This document shows, one piece after another, positions 60,536-64,000 of a stretch of DNA of 64,000 nucleotides (positions are counted from its first letter, which is position 1; every line of letters begins with the position of its first letter). The position numbers and the translations under genes are program-made. The stretch is from CAVTWH01 sp963738365 (GTDB lineage: Bacteria; Actinomycetota; Actinomycetes; Mycobacteriales; Micromonosporaceae), in NCBI GenBank assembly GCA_963738365.1, contig CAVTWH010000010.1, forward strand, positions 1,302,001 to 1,366,000, read 5' to 3'. Under the pieces are notes generated by a model. The model had not been told where the DNA came from, searched no databases, and was given only the letters and a program-made list of their open reading frames with translations.

Positions 60536-61022
60536 CCGGGCGTGCCGGCCGCTACGAGGATCGCCAACGACGGCACGATCCGAGCCGCCGACACTTCGTA
60601 CCCTGCCTGCCGCCGCCAGCTCAGCCGGCCGGTTGTCGTCAGTTGGCGGTACATCTGCCCCACCGTGTCGATATCCGACGCCTCGACCAGCGCCGCACGT
60701 GTGTTCGTGCCGCGCAGCACCGCACGACAAGTCTGCAACCGCACCGGACGCCGGAGTGCGGTCGGGGCCGCTCGGCCCCGTCCTGTTCGAACACCGCCAC
60801 CGCAGGAAGGGCGAACTGCCATTGCTTGGTGCCGCTGGTCGGCAGGTCCGCCAGCACCGCGCCATCTTCGGGGACGCGCTGCCGCAACCCTTTGAGTGCC
60901 CGAAGCGGCTTGTCGTCTGCCGCGGCGCCGGTGGTGACATCGGGCACGGCGCCGCCCTGCAACGCTGAAACAGCCTGCTCCGAGGCGCTCAGCCGCGGCT
61001 CGAAGTCACCATTGTCCGCCAC
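60532..61022 (-). pseudogene. Frameshifted partner gene upstream of SecA2
   Basis: From a GTG at 61022 one frame reads DFEPRLSASEQAVSALQGGA, then RALKGLRQRVPEDGAVLADL and QWQFALPAVAVFEQDGAE; after a shift near 60745-60790 another frame reads RLQTCRAVLRGTNTRAALVE, ASDIDTVGQMYRQLTTTGRL and ends SLAILVAAGTPG with a stop that overlaps the SecA2 start (ATGA). Together about 160 residues. I do not recognise the family. Tight coupling suggests a SecA2 substrate or helper. Confidence 0.55.
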
Positions 61023-61507
61023 GAATTCGATCCTACGTTGTGGCGTAGAAATGCCAGCGGAACACCGCGAGCTACCGTGGCGCTCGGCCGGCGGTTCGTC
61101 AACTCCCCGGAGAGCCACTGTCCGGCGCCGAGGGGACCGGCGGCCGTCCAGCGCCTACCACGGTTGCGATGCGGCGGCTGGACTCTGCGGACGGCAGCGA
61201 CTGCCGGACGGCTGGCTTGACGTCGGCCGGTCCGTTGGGGTTCAGGAGTGGAAGGAAACTCGTCAGGGCATCGGGGTCGCAGTCTCGTAGTGCCGGGTCG
61301 AGCCTGGCCCAGAAGAGGTACCGGCTGGTGCGCTGGCCGACGTTCCCATCCGAATCCGGGTCGGGATCAGGAGCTGGGGTCGGCCTTTCGGGCTTTCCTT
61401 GTCAGTTGACATTGACGTGGCGTCCTGCGGGTCGCAAGAATCAAGCGCTGCTCCTGCGGGGACGCGCGGCGGCCGAACATTCGCCTCAATCGGGGGTTTC
61501 ACCGCAA
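61023..61507. other. Divergent promoter region, SecA2 operon and secreted protein
   Basis: 485 bases without a supported ORF. Contains TTGACA at 61406-61411 without a good -10 box, and near its end GGGGGTTTCACC, the same leader string found before the paralogue at 32221. Confidence 0.45.
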
Positions 61508-63898
61508 ATGCGCTCACCTCGCATCACTGCCGTCGCCCTGTCTCTGCTCGTGGCGACAGGCAGTTTCGTTGCTCTTCAGTCGGGCGGCGCGTATGCCACC
61601 GAGCCGGGGACCGATGGTCTCCTGGCGACGTCGTCGAACCAGGGCACAACCCTGGGCAACGGCGACGGAACGGGACAACACGTGCCGCCTCTGTTGTCCT
61701 CGGCGGAATCCGCGACGTGGTCGTCCGACGGCAGCCGCATCGCCTGGCAGAACATCGCCGGAAGCGCCAGTCTCGCGGTCAGCGACCCGGACGGCACCAA
61801 CCAGGTATGGATCCGGGACACCGTCTACTCAACCAGTCCCACGTGGTACGACTCGAACACCAAGCTGGTGTTCGTTGACTACCCGAACAACGACATCACT
61901 GGCAATTCACAGCTCTACGTCACGTCGGTGCTCGGCACCGGGTCCAAGACCCCGCTGTTCGCGACGAACACCGGGTGCGCTGACCGGCATCCGCTGGCGC
62001 ACGGAAACCTGATCGCCTTCACGCGCACCTGCACCTCCTCGCCCAGCCAGGTCTGGCTCTACGACAAGACGACCGCCACCGCGCACAAGGTCCTCGACAA
62101 CGCATCCGACGCGGACATCTCACCGGACGGCACCAAGATCGTCTTCAGTCGGATTACGTCCGCGCCGTGGGACGACCTGTTCCAGTCTGCGATCGACGGC
62201 TCCGGAGTCACCCAGCTCACCACCACGGGAGCCACCCAGGCCAAGCGTCATGAGCAACCGGTGTGGTCCCCGTCGGGCACTCGCATCGCGTTCTACAGCA
62301 ACGGCGGACCCAACCAACAGGACACGGAGATCTTCAATGTGGCAGCCAAGACCGAGACGGTCTGGCTCGCCTCGAGTTGGGGCTGGCCCTCCTGGCAGCC
62401 GATCAACCCCTCGGCGCCGAAGCCGCCCACGTCGCCCGCGACGCTGGTCGCCGCGTTGAAGGCGTCCGCCGGTACCGCTGACTCTTCCGGCCAGACGAAC
62501 GTGACGTTGGACGCTTCCGGCACCACCGGCGCCGGATCCGGCGCGTCATACTCGTTCGACTTCGGCGACACGGACCCGCCGCAGGTGTCGTCGACTCCCA
62601 TTGTGACGAGGCCGGAGTGGGAGGGCACGTACAAGGTCACCCTCACAGTCACGGACTCGCTGGGCCGCAAGGCGACCTCGACCCCGCAATGGCTGACCGT
62701 CGGCGACGGCTACCACCCGGTGGCGCCGACCCGGCTGCTCGACACGCGCTCCGGCGTCGGCGCCCCGGCCGCTCCGGTCGGCTCGATGAAGGCGCTGACC
62801 CTGCAGCTGCCTGCATCGGTGACGGCGAACAGCTACGGCCCGCTGTCGGCGGTGGTGCTGAACGTGACCGTCACCCAGCCCAAGTCCTACGGCAACATCA
62901 AGGTCTACCCGGACGGCCTGCCCGCGCGGCCGGACACCTCCAACCTCAACTTCAACGCCGGGCTCACCGTGGCGAACCTGGTGACCGTGCCGATCATCGA
63001 CGGCAAGGTCACGCTGTTCGTGGAGAGCCCCGGCTCGGCGCACCTGATCGCCGACCTGTCCGGCTACTACACCGCCGGTACCTCCGGGGCCGGGTTCGAG
63101 CCGCTGTCACCGAGCCGGATCCTGGACACCCGCAACGGCACCGGCGCGCCGCACGCCCGGGTGCCGGCCGGGGGCACGTTGTCGCTGCCGCTGCCTGCCT
63201 CGGTGCCGGACGGTGCCACGGCGGTGGTAATGAACGCCACCGCGGTCGACACCTCCTCGTACGGGAACCTGACGGTGTACCCCGACGTGCCGGGGCAGGC
63301 TCCGCCGACCGCATCGAGCCTGAATTTCAACACGAAGGGTACGGTGCCGAACCTGGTGATCGTGCCGGTCTCGGCCAACCGCACGATCGACTTCCACGTG
63401 GACAGCCCCGGCTCGGCGGACATCATCGCCGACATCGATGGCTACTTCTCCCCGTCGTCGACGTCGAAGTTCGTGCCGTTGTATCCCACCCGGCTGTTCG
63501 ACACCCGCAACGGCGACGCCGGTGGCGCGGTGCCCTCGGGCGACGGGGTCATTGCGTCGATTGCCTACGGGTTCGACCTGCCGGTGTCGGCGCTGACCGC
63601 GGGGCTGTACAACGTGACAGTGACCCAGCCGGCCGGCCACGGGTTCATCACGGTGTTCCCGGACGGCCTGGCCAGTGTGCCGAACGTGTCGAACGTGAAC
63701 TATTCCGAGGGCCAGACCGTGCCGAACGCCGTGCTGGCTCCGATGACCGACGGCAAGGAGATCTTCTACAACGGCGGCACCGCCGCCACCCACCTGGTCG
63801 TGGACTTCTTCGGTTACTTCGCCAAGCCGTTGGCCACCGACGCCCCGCCGACCGACGCCGTCCGGATGGCCGTGCGGGCACACGTCCAAAAGTCCTGA
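61508..63898 (+). CDS. Large secreted protein: TolB-like propeller, PKD, three DTR modules
   Basis: 796 residues from the ATG at 61508, 10 bases after GGGGGTTTCACC. Signal peptide MRSPRITAVALSLLVATGSF ending GAYA. Residues ~30-310 form a TolB/WD40-like propeller (ESATWSSDGSRIAWQN, DADISPDGTKIVFSR, PVWSPSGTRIAFYS). Then a PKD domain (YSFDFGDTDPP) and three DTR modules like those at 30677, ending FFGYFAKPLATDAPP. The PKD-to-end half is nearly collinear with the 30677 gene; the propeller is extra. Probably a cell-surface or secreted binding protein; no catalytic motif seen. Confidence 0.88.
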   Translation: MRSPRITAVALSLLVATGSFVALQSGGAYATEPGTDGLLATSSNQGTTLGNGDGTGQHVPPLLSSAESATWSSDGSRIAWQNIAGSASLAVSDPDGTNQVWIRDTVYSTSPTWYDSNTKLVFVDYPNNDITGNSQLYVTSVLGTGSKTPLFATNTGCADRHPLAHGNLIAFTRTCTSSPSQVWLYDKTTATAHKVLDNASDADISPDGTKIVFSRITSAPWDDLFQSAIDGSGVTQLTTTGATQAKRHEQPVWSPSGTRIAFYSNGGPNQQDTEIFNVAAKTETVWLASSWGWPSWQPINPSAPKPPTSPATLVAALKASAGTADSSGQTNVTLDASGTTGAGSGASYSFDFGDTDPPQVSSTPIVTRPEWEGTYKVTLTVTDSLGRKATSTPQWLTVGDGYHPVAPTRLLDTRSGVGAPAAPVGSMKALTLQLPASVTANSYGPLSAVVLNVTVTQPKSYGNIKVYPDGLPARPDTSNLNFNAGLTVANLVTVPIIDGKVTLFVESPGSAHLIADLSGYYTAGTSGAGFEPLSPSRILDTRNGTGAPHARVPAGGTLSLPLPASVPDGATAVVMNATAVDTSSYGNLTVYPDVPGQAPPTASSLNFNTKGTVPNLVIVPVSANRTIDFHVDSPGSADIIADIDGYFSPSSTSKFVPLYPTRLFDTRNGDAGGAVPSGDGVIASIAYGFDLPVSALTAGLYNVTVTQPAGHGFITVFPDGLASVPNVSNVNYSEGQTVPNAVLAPMTDGKEIFYNGGTAATHLVVDFFGYFAKPLATDAPPTDAVRMAVRAHVQKS

Positions 63899-63910
63899 GC
63901 TGATTCGATC

Positions 63911-63943
63911 GGGTCGGCCGCCTCAACCAGCGGCGGCGGATCC
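63911..63943 (+). terminator. Hairpin after the secreted protein
   Basis: GGGTCGGCCGCC (63911-63922) can pair with GGCGGCGGATCCC with one bulge, then TTTC. It starts 13 bases after the stop. Confidence 0.6.
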
Positions 63944-64000
63944 CTTTCGGGCGCACGACCGGCTGCCAGGACAACGGCGCCTTGCCCTGCAGTCAGGTGG

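Overview
The window is GC-rich actinobacterial DNA. Third-position GC bias is heavy, GTG and TTG starts are frequent, and the content includes SigE-family ECF sigma factors, an AfsR-type regulator, a SecA2-like translocase, many LLM flavin monooxygenases and large secreted repeat proteins. This suits a filamentous actinomycete, and a Micromonosporaceae member is my best guess (inference, not shown by a marker gene).

Layout. 0-5 kb: the 3' end of a secreted subtilase, an Ala/Pro-rich protein with an EcsC-like end, tRNA-Ser(GCT) and tRNA-Arg(ACG), and a lipoprotein. 5-8.4 kb: an AfsR/BTAD-NB-ARC-TPR regulator, divergent from the lipoprotein across a perfect palindrome. 8.4-11.7 kb: an ECF sigma gene coupled to a membrane-anchored seven-blade WD40 protein, with decayed remnants (IS256-type transposase, integrase-type transposase, GNAT acetyltransferase) on both sides. 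11.7-14.3 kb: two divergent aldo/keto reductases. 14.4-23 kb: a tight leftward sulfonate/organosulfur operon (flavin reductase, SsuA-, SsuC- and SsuB-like transporter, two DszA/NtaA-type monooxygenases, one SsuD-type monooxygenase) with a ROK regulator upstream. 23-27.4 kb: a MarR regulator overlapping a single-chain fused ABC exporter. 27.6-33 kb: a sedolisin-like secreted protease and a PKD protein that share a recurring secreted module, plus a decayed third copy. 33-41 kb: gene fragments, a GT-C-like membrane protein pair, a TetR/maleylpyruvate-isomerase-fold operon with twin operators, a Tat-type small protein followed by a DUF4331 protein, and a degraded RibA-like gene.

41-56.3 kb is the most distinctive part. 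It holds a DMT permease, an Opp/Dpp-type ABC importer (fused double ATPase, two permeases, solute-binding lipoprotein), two NtaA-like LLM monooxygenases, a MmgE/PrpD protein, a zinc nucleoside-deaminase-fold enzyme, an amidohydrolase, a flavin reductase, a GntR/UTRA regulator and a truncated FMN reductase. Together they read as a complete uptake, oxygenation and hydrolysis route for an unidentified, probably nitrogen-containing organic compound. The nearest precedent I know is the EDTA/NTA monooxygenase system with its Opp-like transporter, but the deaminase, amidohydrolase and PrpD set is different.

56.5-64 kb: a second ECF sigma/membrane-protein pair, a SecA2-like gene split by one frameshift with an equally frameshifted upstream partner, and a large secreted TolB/PKD/repeat-module protein that is a paralogue of the 30.7-32.2 kb gene. 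Several genes in the window carry single-base frame disruptions, so either real decay or assembly indels should be kept in mind.
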